A stretch of DNA of 42,727 nt from a bacterium (GCA_024743355.1 JANSWS010000017.1:1-42727); one strand, 5' to 3'; counted from the first letter of the stretch, positions 9,162 to 18,528 are shown. Program-made: numbers and translations. Notes: generated by a model not told the origin, from the sequence alone.

Positions 9162-11453
9162 CTATTTCAATGTCTTCGTGAAAAACCTGTCAGCGATTGC
9201 CATCGCCTCATCGAACCACACTTGCGTAGTCAGAAAGGCATGCGGAGCATCCTTGATAACCGTCAGCTCCGATTGGATGCCCAACTCCTCCAGGCGTTCA
9301 CGAAACTGATCGGCGTGTGTGCTGGGATCGTCTTTTTCACCTGTGATGATCCAGCAGGGCGGGTCCGTCTTGTCGACGTGAACCAGCGGAGACGCGAGTC
9401 GATAGGTTGCAGGCTTCTCTTGCTGTGAGCCGCCCAGAAACTGTTGCCAAATCTCTTTCTCGCGTGAGATCTCGCCGTTGCGCTCTGAGAGAAAATCAGT
9501 TTGCCCGCCCATCGCGACGACCGCTTGAATGGCGCTGCTCACTTCCGCATTGTCGCCTTTGCCTTCAAGTTCCTGCACACCAGCCGAGGTTGCCAGCAAC
9601 GCGGCCAGGTGGCCGCCAGCGGAATGCCCAATCGCGCCGATCCTGTCCGGATCGATGCCATACTCCCCGGCGTTCGCTCGAAGAAATCTGACGGCGGCTT
9701 TGCAGTCGTGGATATGGGCCGGGAAGGGAGCTTCGCCACTCAAGCGATAGTCGATTGAGGCTGTTACGAACCCTCGCGCGGCCAAGTCTTGCGCGACATG
9801 GCGGAAGTTGATCTTCTGGCCTTTACGCCAACCGCCACCATGAATGCATACGATGGCTGGCAGCGTTCGCCAATTGTCCTTGGGGCGGTAGATGTCCATC
9901 TCCAATGTGCGATCGCCATAAACTGCGAAGGTCACGTCCAGCTTGCTGTCCACGCGATCGATGATCTCGGCAGGAATCTCGGTTCTACCATCGGTTCGTC
10001 GAGGCGTCACCCGTCCCGCCGCCCGGGTATCAAGCCGCATTTCTTCTTGAAACAGAATCGCCATGCCACGCAACTTGCGAACCACATCGGCATCGCGGAC
10101 AAGCGTCGATTCGCCTGGGTCTTTCGACAGGTCGTAAAGTTCAAGGCTGGGATTCAAATAGAGCTTCCAATTCTTCCAACGCACCGCCGCCAGCGCCCCC
10201 TGACTACCGTGATAGAAGAATGCGTCGTTGTACTCCCAGCGTTTGATCAGCGGCTCCCATTCCCCAGGCGGATCCCAGCGACGGCGCAAGGGAACTTTCG
10301 CGTTCAGAGATTTGTCCAACCCCGGAGCCGGAACAACCTCCGATTCTCCCTTTAGCAAAGGACTGATGTCGCGACCATCGATCACGGGACCTTCCGGCAC
10401 TTTGATTCCGGCCAGCGTGGCGAGCGACGGGTACCAGTCCATCGCGCGAATCGCAGCCGATGACTCCGCGCCCATCTGCAATCCGAGTCCTGGTCCCCAG
10501 GCGATGGCCGGTACGCGAATGCCGCCTTCGTACGTCGAGAGCTTGCGTCCACGAATCTTCTGTTCCGGCGTACGACCGGGACCTCGCCCGTTATCGGAGG
10601 CGTAGATAACAATGGTATTGTCGTGGATGTCGAGTCGCTTCAGGCAGTCGAACAAGCGGCCAACGTTGTGATCGAGTTCCTGAATCGCGTCGCCGTACTC
10701 TCCCCACTGCGACGTCCCTTGGAATTCTTCGCTCACGCCCAGCGGATTGTGCAACATGGTGTGCGGGAGATAGAGAAAAAATGGCTTGTTCGCGTTCTCC
10801 TCTATGAAGGCGATGGCTTCATCAGTGTAAAGCTTCGTCAGCTCAGCCGGGTCGGCTGGACGCTTGATGATCTTGTCATTCCGCATCAGCGGAACGCCCT
10901 TGTCGCCGAAATAGACGACCTCGACCGGGTCCAGATTGTGCAGCAAGCCGAAGTAGTGGTCGAATCCCTGGTTGCGTGGGAGAAACGGTTCGTGGAATCC
11001 CAGATGCCATTTGCCGATGCACGCGGTCGCGTACCCGTTCTGTTGGAACAGCTCAGCGATTGTCAGTTCATCCGGATGAATTCCAGATGAAGAGTCTGCA
11101 CGATGCACCCAGATGTGGTTGCCAACACGTCGCGGGTAACACCCCGTCAACAGTCCAGCGCGAGAAGGACTGCAGATAGGAGCGGCGGCATAGTAATCCG
11201 TAAACCGAATTCCCTCGTCGGCCATCGCGTCAATCCGCGGCGTCTTGACTTCGGTCGCGCCATAGCAACCAAGATCGTAATAGCCCTGATCGTCGACGAA
11301 GATGAAGACGATATTGGGTTTAGCAGCAACCGCGGCTTCGGTGGCAAGTGCGGGGCGTGCGGTTACGAGCACGATACTCGCAACACACACTACGCTGTAG
11401 GTGAATGAATGAATTTTGAAACTTGTGGCGTTCGCTGTGCGACTAATAGACAT
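9162..11453 (-). CDS. Bifunctional sulfatase / alpha-beta-hydrolase esterase fusion
   Basis: This 763-residue exported protein has a hydrophobic signal segment (about 15-38). An arylsulfatase-type domain follows (about 45-480): NIVFIFVDDQG, formylglycine motif C94 in CSPSR, GKWHLG, ASDNGRG, EGGIRVPAI and ELYDLSKDPGE. An alpha/beta-hydrolase of the BD-FAE/acetyl-esterase type comes next (about 505-763). The esterase triad and oxyanion hole are visible: HGGG 538-541, S611 in GHSAGG, an Asp in GEKDD (708/709) and H738 in DAPHAF. One protein could thus remove both a sulfate ester and an acyl ester from a polysaccharide. The start ATG overlaps the end of the upstream PSCyt1 gene by 11 nt, implying translational coupling. 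The specific substrate cannot be read from the sequence. Confidence 0.92.
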   Translation of the reverse strand: MSISRTANATSFKIHSFTYSVVCVASIVLVTARPALATEAAVAAKPNIVFIFVDDQGYYDLGCYGATEVKTPRIDAMADEGIRFTDYYAAAPICSPSRAGLLTGCYPRRVGNHIWVHRADSSSGIHPDELTIAELFQQNGYATACIGKWHLGFHEPFLPRNQGFDHYFGLLHNLDPVEVVYFGDKGVPLMRNDKIIKRPADPAELTKLYTDEAIAFIEENANKPFFLYLPHTMLHNPLGVSEEFQGTSQWGEYGDAIQELDHNVGRLFDCLKRLDIHDNTIVIYASDNGRGPGRTPEQKIRGRKLSTYEGGIRVPAIAWGPGLGLQMGAESSAAIRAMDWYPSLATLAGIKVPEGPVIDGRDISPLLKGESEVVPAPGLDKSLNAKVPLRRRWDPPGEWEPLIKRWEYNDAFFYHGSQGALAAVRWKNWKLYLNPSLELYDLSKDPGESTLVRDADVVRKLRGMAILFQEEMRLDTRAAGRVTPRRTDGRTEIPAEIIDRVDSKLDVTFAVYGDRTLEMDIYRPKDNWRTLPAIVCIHGGGWRKGQKINFRHVAQDLAARGFVTASIDYRLSGEAPFPAHIHDCKAAVRFLRANAGEYGIDPDRIGAIGHSAGGHLAALLATSAGVQELEGKGDNAEVSSAIQAVVAMGGQTDFLSERNGEISREKEIWQQFLGGSQQEKPATYRLASPLVHVDKTDPPCWIITGEKDDPSTHADQFRERLEELGIQSELTVIKDAPHAFLTTQVWFDEAMAIADRFFTKTLK

Positions 11454-14316
11454 AAATGAACTCGTTGGAATTCAGCATCACAAGACAGATATCAGACAAT
11501 GCTCTGGTATGGCGGTCGACGTCTGCTGGTTGCAGATCGGGGACAAAGTCGGTGTTGGAATAGAGACGCTCGGTGAATGTGAACAGTTCGCCGGTGTTTT
11601 CTTCGACCGCTTTACGGACGACTTCGAGCGGTGGAGATGTTCGAGCCGGCGGTTCTTCGGACAACGACTCCTCAGTCTTTTGCCAGTGCGCGAGAAATTC
11701 GTCGAGTTCTTCCGACGCAGGTTCACGCGAAAGTACGAGCTGAAAACATTGCTTGATTGCGGCTCGATCGTTTTCGGTTTCCTTCAACACGCGAGCGGCC
11801 AGCGACAACGCCCGGGAATGCGTGTTTTGCCCGTTAAAGAGACTGAAGACCTGCGGAGTGACAGTCGATGCTTCGCGCTTCTCGCAGGAGAAATCCGGCG
11901 CGGGCGTATTGAAGACTTCCAGCATGGGGTCGATTAAGCCGCGAAGCCTCAGAACGTAGATCGATCGACGGTTCCGTTGCTGGGGAAGCGGATTTGGTGT
12001 CCACGCAGCCGCGAACGTTCCCATGACTTGTCGCGGCTGCAATGCGACTTCCTGATTGATTTCGGGACGACACGGAATGCCGCCGAGCGTCGGGTTAAGT
12101 TCCCCCGAGACGGCCAGCATCGAGTCTCGCAATTCTTCGGCGGTCAAACGCCGCGGCTTGAAGGCAGCGTAACTAACGCTTTGCGGATCAAGCTCGCTCT
12201 GCCGATTCGGATCCGGATGTTGCGCCGAACGGCAATATGCATCGGAGGCCATAATGCGTCGATGCATCGCCTTCATCGACCATCCGTCGGCAACAAACGC
12301 AGCGGCCAACCAGTCGAGCAATTCCGGGTGAGTCGGTCGTTTGCCGGTCGATCCGAAGTTGTTGGGGTTCCCAGCGATGGGCTCGCCAAAGTGCCAAAGC
12401 CAGAGGCGATTAACGATGGTTCGCGTGGTCAGCGGATTCTTTGGATCCGCGATCCAGTCGGCAAATGCAGTACGTCGGCCTTCAATCGCGTCCGGGATCG
12501 CAGCAGAGACCTGGTCGTTGATGACGCTTAGTGTTCCAGGAGATACAGGCTGGCTCGGCGAAAATGGATCGCCGCCGCTCAGGATCGCAGTCTGTTCCAA
12601 CTCGCCTGTCTTTAGCCGATCCTGGGGAACTCGTGTTGGAGAGTAAACGCCTTTTGGGCTCTCCGTCAGTCCGTTATAAACGGCAAGAGCGTAGGGCTGG
12701 TAACGATCCAGCTCCCACACGAGTCGCTCCAGCCCTTTCCGGGCCACGCGCTCTCGCCCGAACTGTTGGGGTGTGAAACCGACGAGTTTCGGCGGATAGT
12801 CGCTTTCCGGAACACCCGCCTGTTGCATCTCGGTTCGGGCGGCGTTGAAGACCCGGCCGTCACGACCATTGGCTTTCAGTTTCTCGACCTCGTTGTCCCA
12901 TTTGGACGACGAAACTCCCTGGTCGCGAAACCATTGGGTGGCATTTGCCAAAAGCGTGTTATCAAGCTCCAAGAGCGTTCTCTGATGAGCCTCTCGTGTT
13001 TTTTCGAGGTACTCCTGCTCGTCGAAGCCAGAAGTGTTTTCCCGTTTCAGGAACTTTGTGCTTCGTTCGGCCAGTTGTGTTGTCGCGAAGACGGCTTGTA
13101 TCGAGTAATAGTCGCGAGTTGGCAGCGGATCGAACTTGTGATCGTGACACCGAGCGCATTGCAGCGAGTGAGCCAGAAACGTTTCACCGACACTATTGGT
13201 GACATCGTCAAGAAATCTTTGCCGTGCAACTTTTGCAACTTCCATGCCCGTCAGCTCCCAGGGTCCCATTCGCAGGAACCCCGTGGCGATGATCTTCTCG
13301 GCATCGTTGGGGCCGATTTCGTCGCCGGCGATCTGCTCGCGTACAAAATCGCAGTAAGGCTTGTCGTCATTGAAAGACCGTACGACATAATCCCGGTAAC
13401 GCCAGGCGTTGCCGCGTTCGTAATCGTTTGCGAATCCAGACGAATCGGCGTAGCGAACAACATCCAGCCAGTGCTGCGCCATTCGTTCGCCGTAGTGGGG
13501 CGATTCCAGCAGCCGGTCGACAACTTTCGCAAAGGCTTCGCGATCTGAACTCTGATCGTTCAAAAAAGCTCTTACTTGCGTGGGGGTGGGCGGCAAGCCC
13601 GTAAGATCAAATGTGGCTCTTCGAATGAGCGTCCGGCGATCGGCTCGTGGCGCAACCGCAAGTCCGTCAGGCAATGCTCGCTCAATCAACACATCAATCG
13701 GATTGCTCTCGTGATTCGTCAAATCCGGTGGTTCAACAGGCTGGTACGCCCAAAGTCCAGCCGGGTCATACTTTCGGTTCGTCCAATCCGGTGAGAGACC
13801 ACCGGAAGTTTTCACGACGACGCCGTCTTCGACGGACCAGACTTCTGCATACTTTCTGCGGATCGATTCCTGCCGCTCCTGCGATGGCCACAATGCTCCC
13901 GACTTAATCCAGTCATGAAGCCATATCAGTTGCTGCCCATTGAGTTTCTCCGCCTGCTTGGGCGGCATTGCCGAGAACAACGCCTCCTCGCGTTGAGCAG
14001 CCAGATAGATCGAGCTGGCTTCAGGCTTTCCAGGCACAACGCCCGGTTCTTCACTATCACCACCCGCAGTGAGAGTCTTCAGGGAGCGAACATCAAACCC
14101 ACCTTCCATCTCATCGGGATTGTTTCCATGGCACCCAAGACACTTCTCACGAAGCAGCGGTGCGATTCGACGCGTGAACAGGATTTCGGAATCCGCTTCG
14201 GTCAGTTGTTCGTGTTGCTCTTGAGCCAAAAGATACACGTCCCACACGCACACGAAGTGCATCAATGCAACGACCAAGGTGGTCATTACGAAGTGCTTTG
14301 AGGGGTCAATATTCAT
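11443..14316 (-). CDS. PSCyt1 / DUF1549 (PSCyt2) / DUF1553 (PSD1) protein
   Basis: This 957-residue planctomycete-type protein has a hydrophobic N-terminal segment (about 9-31). Next is a PSCyt1 cytochrome-like domain with the haem-binding motif CLGCH (C59, C62, H63) and a DMPPK-like element, here AMPPK. DUF1549 follows (RRATFDLTGLPPTP, with a second CxxCH in QCARCHDHKFDP). DUF1553 is C-terminal (RTIVNRLWLWHFG, FGSTGKRPTHPELLDWLA, RLTAEELRDSMLAVSG). The ATG at 14316 was chosen because the longer frame to 14439 only reads through an out-of-frame sulfatase relic. Function is unproven; covalent haem and a redox or glycan-related role at the cell surface are inferred. It is the usual partner of DUF1501 proteins. 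Confidence 0.93.
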   Translation of the reverse strand: MNIDPSKHFVMTTLVVALMHFVCVWDVYLLAQEQHEQLTEADSEILFTRRIAPLLREKCLGCHGNNPDEMEGGFDVRSLKTLTAGGDSEEPGVVPGKPEASSIYLAAQREEALFSAMPPKQAEKLNGQQLIWLHDWIKSGALWPSQERQESIRRKYAEVWSVEDGVVVKTSGGLSPDWTNRKYDPAGLWAYQPVEPPDLTNHESNPIDVLIERALPDGLAVAPRADRRTLIRRATFDLTGLPPTPTQVRAFLNDQSSDREAFAKVVDRLLESPHYGERMAQHWLDVVRYADSSGFANDYERGNAWRYRDYVVRSFNDDKPYCDFVREQIAGDEIGPNDAEKIIATGFLRMGPWELTGMEVAKVARQRFLDDVTNSVGETFLAHSLQCARCHDHKFDPLPTRDYYSIQAVFATTQLAERSTKFLKRENTSGFDEQEYLEKTREAHQRTLLELDNTLLANATQWFRDQGVSSSKWDNEVEKLKANGRDGRVFNAARTEMQQAGVPESDYPPKLVGFTPQQFGRERVARKGLERLVWELDRYQPYALAVYNGLTESPKGVYSPTRVPQDRLKTGELEQTAILSGGDPFSPSQPVSPGTLSVINDQVSAAIPDAIEGRRTAFADWIADPKNPLTTRTIVNRLWLWHFGEPIAGNPNNFGSTGKRPTHPELLDWLAAAFVADGWSMKAMHRRIMASDAYCRSAQHPDPNRQSELDPQSVSYAAFKPRRLTAEELRDSMLAVSGELNPTLGGIPCRPEINQEVALQPRQVMGTFAAAWTPNPLPQQRNRRSIYVLRLRGLIDPMLEVFNTPAPDFSCEKREASTVTPQVFSLFNGQNTHSRALSLAARVLKETENDRAAIKQCFQLVLSREPASEELDEFLAHWQKTEESLSEEPPARTSPPLEVVRKAVEENTGELFTFTERLYSNTDFVPDLQPADVDRHTRALSDICLVMLNSNEFIYVY

Positions 14317-14323
14317 TGTTCGC

Positions 14324-14479
14324 TCATTCAGCAGTGCCGTAACAATCCACATTCTCTTAAGCCAGATCGTCGGCCAGAATGATGATGACTTGCGGTTTGC
14401 GCTCGGCTGACTGCTTTTCGAAGGCCTCAGCGACAGCACTCAAGAAAAACACGCCCATGAGTGCAATGTAGTGTTTCAT
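14324..14479 (-). pseudogene. N-terminal relic of a lost sulfatase
   Basis: From the ATG at 14479 the reverse strand reads a signal-peptide-like start (MKHYIALMGVFFLSAVAEA), then the typical sulfatase opening KPQVIIILADDLA. It hits an in-frame TAA (14357-14359). Beyond that stop the same frame continues ENVDCYG, which matches the DVGCYG-type element that normally follows LADDL in sulfatases. It ends at a TGA (14324-14326), just before the PSCyt1 gene start at 14316. The conserved order across the stop marks this as the 5' end of a sulfatase gene disabled by a stop and then deleted. Confidence 0.8.
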
Positions 14480-14655
14480 TTTTTGTCTCGACTCAACTTC
14501 CGGTGCTGCGCGATTGCTTTCGCTTCTGCGTGTTTGAGGTGGTTTCGCATTTCCGCAAGTACGGACTTATGCTTGCCTGAAGCGACCAGGTTTGTATCTT
14601 CGTCCGGATCTATTGAGAGGTCGTAAAGCTCTTCTGCTGTTTTATAGCTCACTGT
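14476..14655 (-). pseudogene. C-terminal relic of another lost sulfatase
   Basis: Directly after the TAA of the intact sulfatase (14656-14658), and in the same frame, lie about 57 codons. They contain ELYDLSIDPDEDTNLV and a charged helical tail ending RKLSRDKK, then a TGA at 14476-14478. ELYDL...DPDE.NL is the canonical C-terminal element of type-I sulfatases. The intact upstream sulfatase already has its own version ([15 protein letters not shown]), so this is the tail of a second copy. Its stop overlaps the ATG of the following N-terminal relic (ATGA), the typical coupling of adjacent operon genes. No start codon or body remains. Confidence 0.75.
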
Positions 14656-16263
14656 TTAGCGACCCTCCTTAGATAGCTCTTGCTTCTTTGCAGGATCGGT
14701 GTACGGCAAATACTTCGGATGGGGAACGTAGTTGCCTTTGCCCCTTTCCCAGTGGAACGTTTCGCCTTCGACGACCAGATCGCGGCGCGCGTTGAGCTTG
14801 GCCTCCGGATCTGCGAATTCCGTCGGTGCTGATTTCCGCAGACTGGTGATGATGTCCGCGTACTGCGGGTCGGAAGCCAGGTTTTTCCACTCGTGCGGAT
14901 CCTCTTTAACGTTGTACAGTTCCTGGTTCCTGTCGTCGTAGTGGATGTAGCGCCAATCGCGATTCATCACCGCGTATTCACCTGGGTTCATGAAGGGCAG
15001 ATAAACCGTTCGATCGTTGGCTCCGTCGGGATGCCTCAGTGTGGACGCCAGCGAAATGCCCTCCAGCTTCTGCTGAGGTGCCGGCAAATTGCATTGCTCG
15101 ACGAGTGTCGGATAGATGTCGATCAGGCTCACTGTCACATCGCTCATGGCCCCTTTCGCTACGCCGGGGCCGGCCCACACGAACGGCACGTTCGAGGTTC
15201 GTTCCCACAGGGTGTGTTTGCCCCACTGGCCTTTCTCGCCGAGGTGATAACCATGATCGCTCCACAGTACGACAATGGTATTGTCGGCATAGGGGCTTGA
15301 TTCGAGCGCATCCAGAATCCGCCCGACCATCGCGTCGGCGTAGCTGGTGCAGGCAAGGTATCCGTGCAGAGCATCCTTCCAAGCTCCCATCGCGACCAGT
15401 TTGTCGTAGTGCTGGGCTTTGCGGTTCTGGCGTTGCTTACGAATCTTGTCCGGCAGGTCCGCCAAGTCATCTTCTTTGAACGCCGGAGTCTCGATGGCGT
15501 CTCGATCGTAGAGATCAAAATACTTTTGCGGACAGTAGTTGGGGTAATGAGGAGCATAAAAGCCGCAAGCCAGAAAAAACGGCTTGTCGTGTTTCCGTTT
15601 CAGTTGGTCGACCGCCCAGTCGGCTCGTAGGGTGTCGGCCATTTCGCCTTCTCGTTCGTTCCGAATCGCTCCCCATTCCAGGAACAGTCCACCGGTGATT
15701 TCTTTGCCTTGGTTGTAGACGCTGGCCGGGAAAGGCTGTGGCACCGGTGTGTCGCTGCTCCAAGATTCTAATGCCCAACCGCCTTCACGCTGGAATTGAT
15801 TTCGCAGGAAGAACTCTGTCCAACCGCGCTGGTCGATAGCTCCAGCGGGGTGATGAAACAACTTGCCAGCCCCCAGCGTCGAGTAACCCGCTTTGGCAAA
15901 GTTCATTTGCAGCGATACGATCTCCGGATAATGCACAAAGTAGTACGGAGTCTCATAGCATCCGGTTGTGGATGCGTACTGGCCGGAAAAGATAGCCGCA
16001 CGACTGGGCGCACAAAACACTCCAGCGGTGTGAGCATTGGTAAAGCACACGCCGCGAGCAGCCAGCCGATCTATATTGGGGGTGATCGCATTGGGACGTG
16101 ACTCAAGACATCCGACAAAGTCATTCATGTCGTCGACCGCCAAAAACACGACATTGGGCCGCGCATCGGCTGCAAGCAGATGGCCAGAACAGCTTGCGAG
16201 GATCAGAACGATGCTGAGATGAAATCGCGTCGATATGTTCATGAGTTTCTTTGCGTGGTGCAT
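14656..16263 (-). CDS. Type-I sulfatase, iduronate-2-sulfatase-like
   Basis: This 535-residue exported sulfatase has a signal peptide (about 10-32). Its motifs are [11 protein letters not shown] (metal site), C84 in CAPSR (the formylglycine cysteine), [41 protein letters not shown] and [12 protein letters not shown]. The block order and length fit the iduronate-2-sulfatase-like (S1_7-type) group, which hydrolyses sulfate esters on glycans. It starts at 16263 or at the internal ATG at 16242 (MNISTRFH); neither has a strong ribosome binding site, and both keep the signal peptide. It is the first sulfatase after the regulatory pair, 139 nt downstream of FecR-LamG. Confidence 0.9.
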   Translation of the reverse strand: MHHAKKLMNISTRFHLSIVLILASCSGHLLAADARPNVVFLAVDDMNDFVGCLESRPNAITPNIDRLAARGVCFTNAHTAGVFCAPSRAAIFSGQYASTTGCYETPYYFVHYPEIVSLQMNFAKAGYSTLGAGKLFHHPAGAIDQRGWTEFFLRNQFQREGGWALESWSSDTPVPQPFPASVYNQGKEITGGLFLEWGAIRNEREGEMADTLRADWAVDQLKRKHDKPFFLACGFYAPHYPNYCPQKYFDLYDRDAIETPAFKEDDLADLPDKIRKQRQNRKAQHYDKLVAMGAWKDALHGYLACTSYADAMVGRILDALESSPYADNTIVVLWSDHGYHLGEKGQWGKHTLWERTSNVPFVWAGPGVAKGAMSDVTVSLIDIYPTLVEQCNLPAPQQKLEGISLASTLRHPDGANDRTVYLPFMNPGEYAVMNRDWRYIHYDDRNQELYNVKEDPHEWKNLASDPQYADIITSLRKSAPTEFADPEAKLNARRDLVVEGETFHWERGKGNYVPHPKYLPYTDPAKKQELSKEGR

Positions 16264-16402
16264 GGATCAGGACATTTTTGTGTGACTGTGGCTACAACGT
16301 GATCGTCTCGGAAATCGTAACGAAGCATTTTTGAGACCTGCGAAACAGCCCTGGCGAAGGGAGCATAATCCCCCATCGTATCTTTAAGGTTTCAATCCAT
16401 TG

Positions 16403-17944
16403 TCATCGTGATCGGGCAATCTCCTCTTGCGCGGTGCGATACAACCCTGCGATTTCTTCTGAAGTCAGCGCTCGGTCAAACAATACCACCTCGTCGATCC
16501 GACCGTCCCACACCTGCGTCGCTTTGGCGTCCGTACCGAACCAGACCGTATCGGAGTCGCTAACTGCCAACTCATTACAGGGCTCGGAAGCAGCGAGTTT
16601 TCCGTCTTCGTACAGCTGTAATTGCTTACCATCAACAGTCACGACCACGTGCCGCCATGTCTTCAGCGGCAAGCGAGAGTCACCTGTGACGGACGATACC
16701 TCGCCAGTTCTGTTTCGGACTACGGCCTGCAGCGTTCCGTTATCCTTGAGAGATAAACCAAAGTTGCCCTGACCATCATGCAGGTTTGCGGTAACCACCG
16801 CGTTGTGCGCGGGCGCTTCAAGATACACGAATACGGCTAGCGTGAATCGCCCTGTGCTCAACGCAGGCGGCGAATCAACGCGTCCTCCACGACCAGTAGA
16901 GTCAACTCCGACTCGCAGAGAACCGCCGACGAACACACCGCGAGCGTGCGGCGGACGTTTCCCGTCTCCGGTTAAAACGACGCCGGAGTATTCGGGAGGG
17001 CTAGAGACGAGCCCATGATCGCGGATTGGCATTCGGTAGTGAACCAGGGGGGATAATCGTTTGGCCGCGCGAAAATAGATCAGCCTCGATTCATCAAAAT
17101 TGCGAATGAACCTGTCCGTTGCGATGGAGATATCCTCAGGCTCGGCCGCCCCATCGGTGATTCGGACAGCCTGCGAAGCCTGAAGGTCAACGGGCCTTGA
17201 CGTGTCACGCTGATTCGATCCGCCGGGATGGACGCGCACGAGTCCGTCAAACACATGAACCTCGCTGGCGCCGCCTTCTACATCGACGGAGAACTCCGTT
17301 CCAAAGTCAACGACTTCCGCTTCAGGAGTCTCTACAGTAAACCCGATTCCTTCGGGCGGTACTCGGGCTGAAAGTCGCCCGCCATGCAGCACGATACGAT
17401 CATCACTGACCGCGTCGAAGCGGGCTGGTGATTCCACATAGACCATGACATCACCACCGAACTGTAAATTCAGCAGTCCTTGCGTCAATTCGTATGCGCC
17501 TTTGGGGATTCGCGTTTCGTCCCATTGCAAACCGTCTTTCTTGAGAACCCCGTTCACACTACTGACAACGGACGCCACGGAAGCGTTCGTTGAGTCTGGA
17601 TTGCTACTTCCTTCAGGCTGAAGCAGTACGATCAGTATGCAGGCTGCGGTAACGAGCAAAGTTGCGACTAGCGCCAACAGCTGTCGCGAGTGGAAAACCG
17701 GCGCGGGCAGCTTCCCCCGCGACGAAGCTGAGCCAATGATGAGGCTAGCTGTGCTCGCTTCCAGCGCACTCTTCTGAATATGTCTACGCCGCAGAGATCG
17801 CCGCAATTCCGCATGCAACTCAGAACGCAGCGCATACCGTTCAAGATTCTCGGGAACCTGCAGCCACGTTTGAAACGCAGAGGCTTCCTCGTCGGACGCC
17901 GCTCCTTCGAGAATGCGATCGATGAAATCATCGTCTACGGACAT
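16403..17944 (-). CDS. FecR-domain, LamG-domain membrane protein (putative sensor / anti-sigma)
   Basis: From the ATG at 17944 the protein is 513 residues. It has a cytosolic N-terminal part (about 1-80) with an FecR-type anti-sigma-like start (DDFIDRILEGAASDEEASAF). One membrane segment follows (about 87-108). The FecR domain is extracytoplasmic (about 120-260, GGRLSARVPPEGIGFTVETP and VVDFGTEFSVDVE). A LamG/concanavalin-A-like jelly roll (about 340-500, FTLAVFVYLEAP, WRHVVVTVDGKQLQLYEDG, IDEVVLFDRALTSEEI) completes it. The ATG overlaps the TGA of the sigma gene as TGATG, so translation is coupled. Pairing with this sigma class is standard in planctomycetes. Glycan sensing through LamG is inferred, not shown. 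Confidence 0.9.
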   Translation of the reverse strand: MSVDDDFIDRILEGAASDEEASAFQTWLQVPENLERYALRSELHAELRRSLRRRHIQKSALEASTASLIIGSASSRGKLPAPVFHSRQLLALVATLLVTAACILIVLLQPEGSSNPDSTNASVASVVSSVNGVLKKDGLQWDETRIPKGAYELTQGLLNLQFGGDVMVYVESPARFDAVSDDRIVLHGGRLSARVPPEGIGFTVETPEAEVVDFGTEFSVDVEGGASEVHVFDGLVRVHPGGSNQRDTSRPVDLQASQAVRITDGAAEPEDISIATDRFIRNFDESRLIYFRAAKRLSPLVHYRMPIRDHGLVSSPPEYSGVVLTGDGKRPPHARGVFVGGSLRVGVDSTGRGGRVDSPPALSTGRFTLAVFVYLEAPAHNAVVTANLHDGQGNFGLSLKDNGTLQAVVRNRTGEVSSVTGDSRLPLKTWRHVVVTVDGKQLQLYEDGKLAASEPCNELAVSDSDTVWFGTDAKATQVWDGRIDEVVLFDRALTSEEIAGLYRTAQEEIARSR

Positions 17945-18468
17945 CACGCATTCTCCATAGCCAGGCGTCGCTCGATGCAACTGGCGAGAGCTGTCCGGAT
18001 GCGCGACAGCAAAACCCGCACCGAGCCGCTGGTTGATCCGGTTTCCTGTGCCATCTCGGCGGCTGACAGTTCTTCGACGTACCGTAAATTGAGCAGCCGG
18101 CGCGACCTTGGCGGGAGTTCATCCAGACAGGCTTGCAACGCTTCGCGACGATGGCTCCGACCATCAGCCTGTTTCGCGATCGTGTCGGCGAGATGCCCAA
18201 GTAGTTCGTCCGAGAATACAACCCGCGTACGATCCTGAGCCCGGTAGAAGTCTATCACCCGTGATTTGGCGATCCACAGGGCCCACCCCACAAAAGGGCG
18301 GCTCGAGTCATACTCGTCAAAGCGACGAGCCAGCTCCTGAGCGATCCGCTGAACGACATCTTCAGCATCGTGAAATCCGGAGATCGACGCGAACACATAA
18401 GCCGATACCGACGGCTCGGCATCCAGCCATTCTTGGGTGAATTCCTCGCGTTTTTGTTTTTCGTCCAT
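17944..18468 (-). CDS. ECF-type RNA polymerase sigma factor (Rhodopirellula/Verrucomicrobium family)
   Basis: The 174-residue protein has sigma region 2 (about 15-85; GFHDAEDVVQRIAQELARRF and FVGWALWIAKSRVIDFYR) and region 4 (about 115-170; LDELPPRSRRLLNLRYVEEL then the EMAQETGSTSGSVRVLLSRI helix-turn-helix). The sequence style matches the sigma family of the Rhodopirellula/Verrucomicrobium group. The ATG at 18468 is preferred over a TTG four codons upstream. It heads the sulfatase locus and is translationally coupled to FecR-LamG. It probably drives transcription of itself and the downstream sulfatase genes, but no duplicated ECF promoter motif was identified. Confidence 0.93.
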   Translation of the reverse strand: MDEKQKREEFTQEWLDAEPSVSAYVFASISGFHDAEDVVQRIAQELARRFDEYDSSRPFVGWALWIAKSRVIDFYRAQDRTRVVFSDELLGHLADTIAKQADGRSHRREALQACLDELPPRSRRLLNLRYVEELSAAEMAQETGSTSGSVRVLLSRIRTALASCIERRLAMENA

Positions 18469-18528
18469 AAACACTGTCAACGGTAAACAACGGTTGGATG
18501 AGCGTATGCCGAGCGCCGACGGAGATTG

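Noticed and set aside
14317-14439. Longer N-terminus for the PSCyt1/DUF1553 protein
   Set aside because: The extra codons are an out-of-frame reading of the sulfatase relic; the signal-like segment begins at the ATG at 14316.
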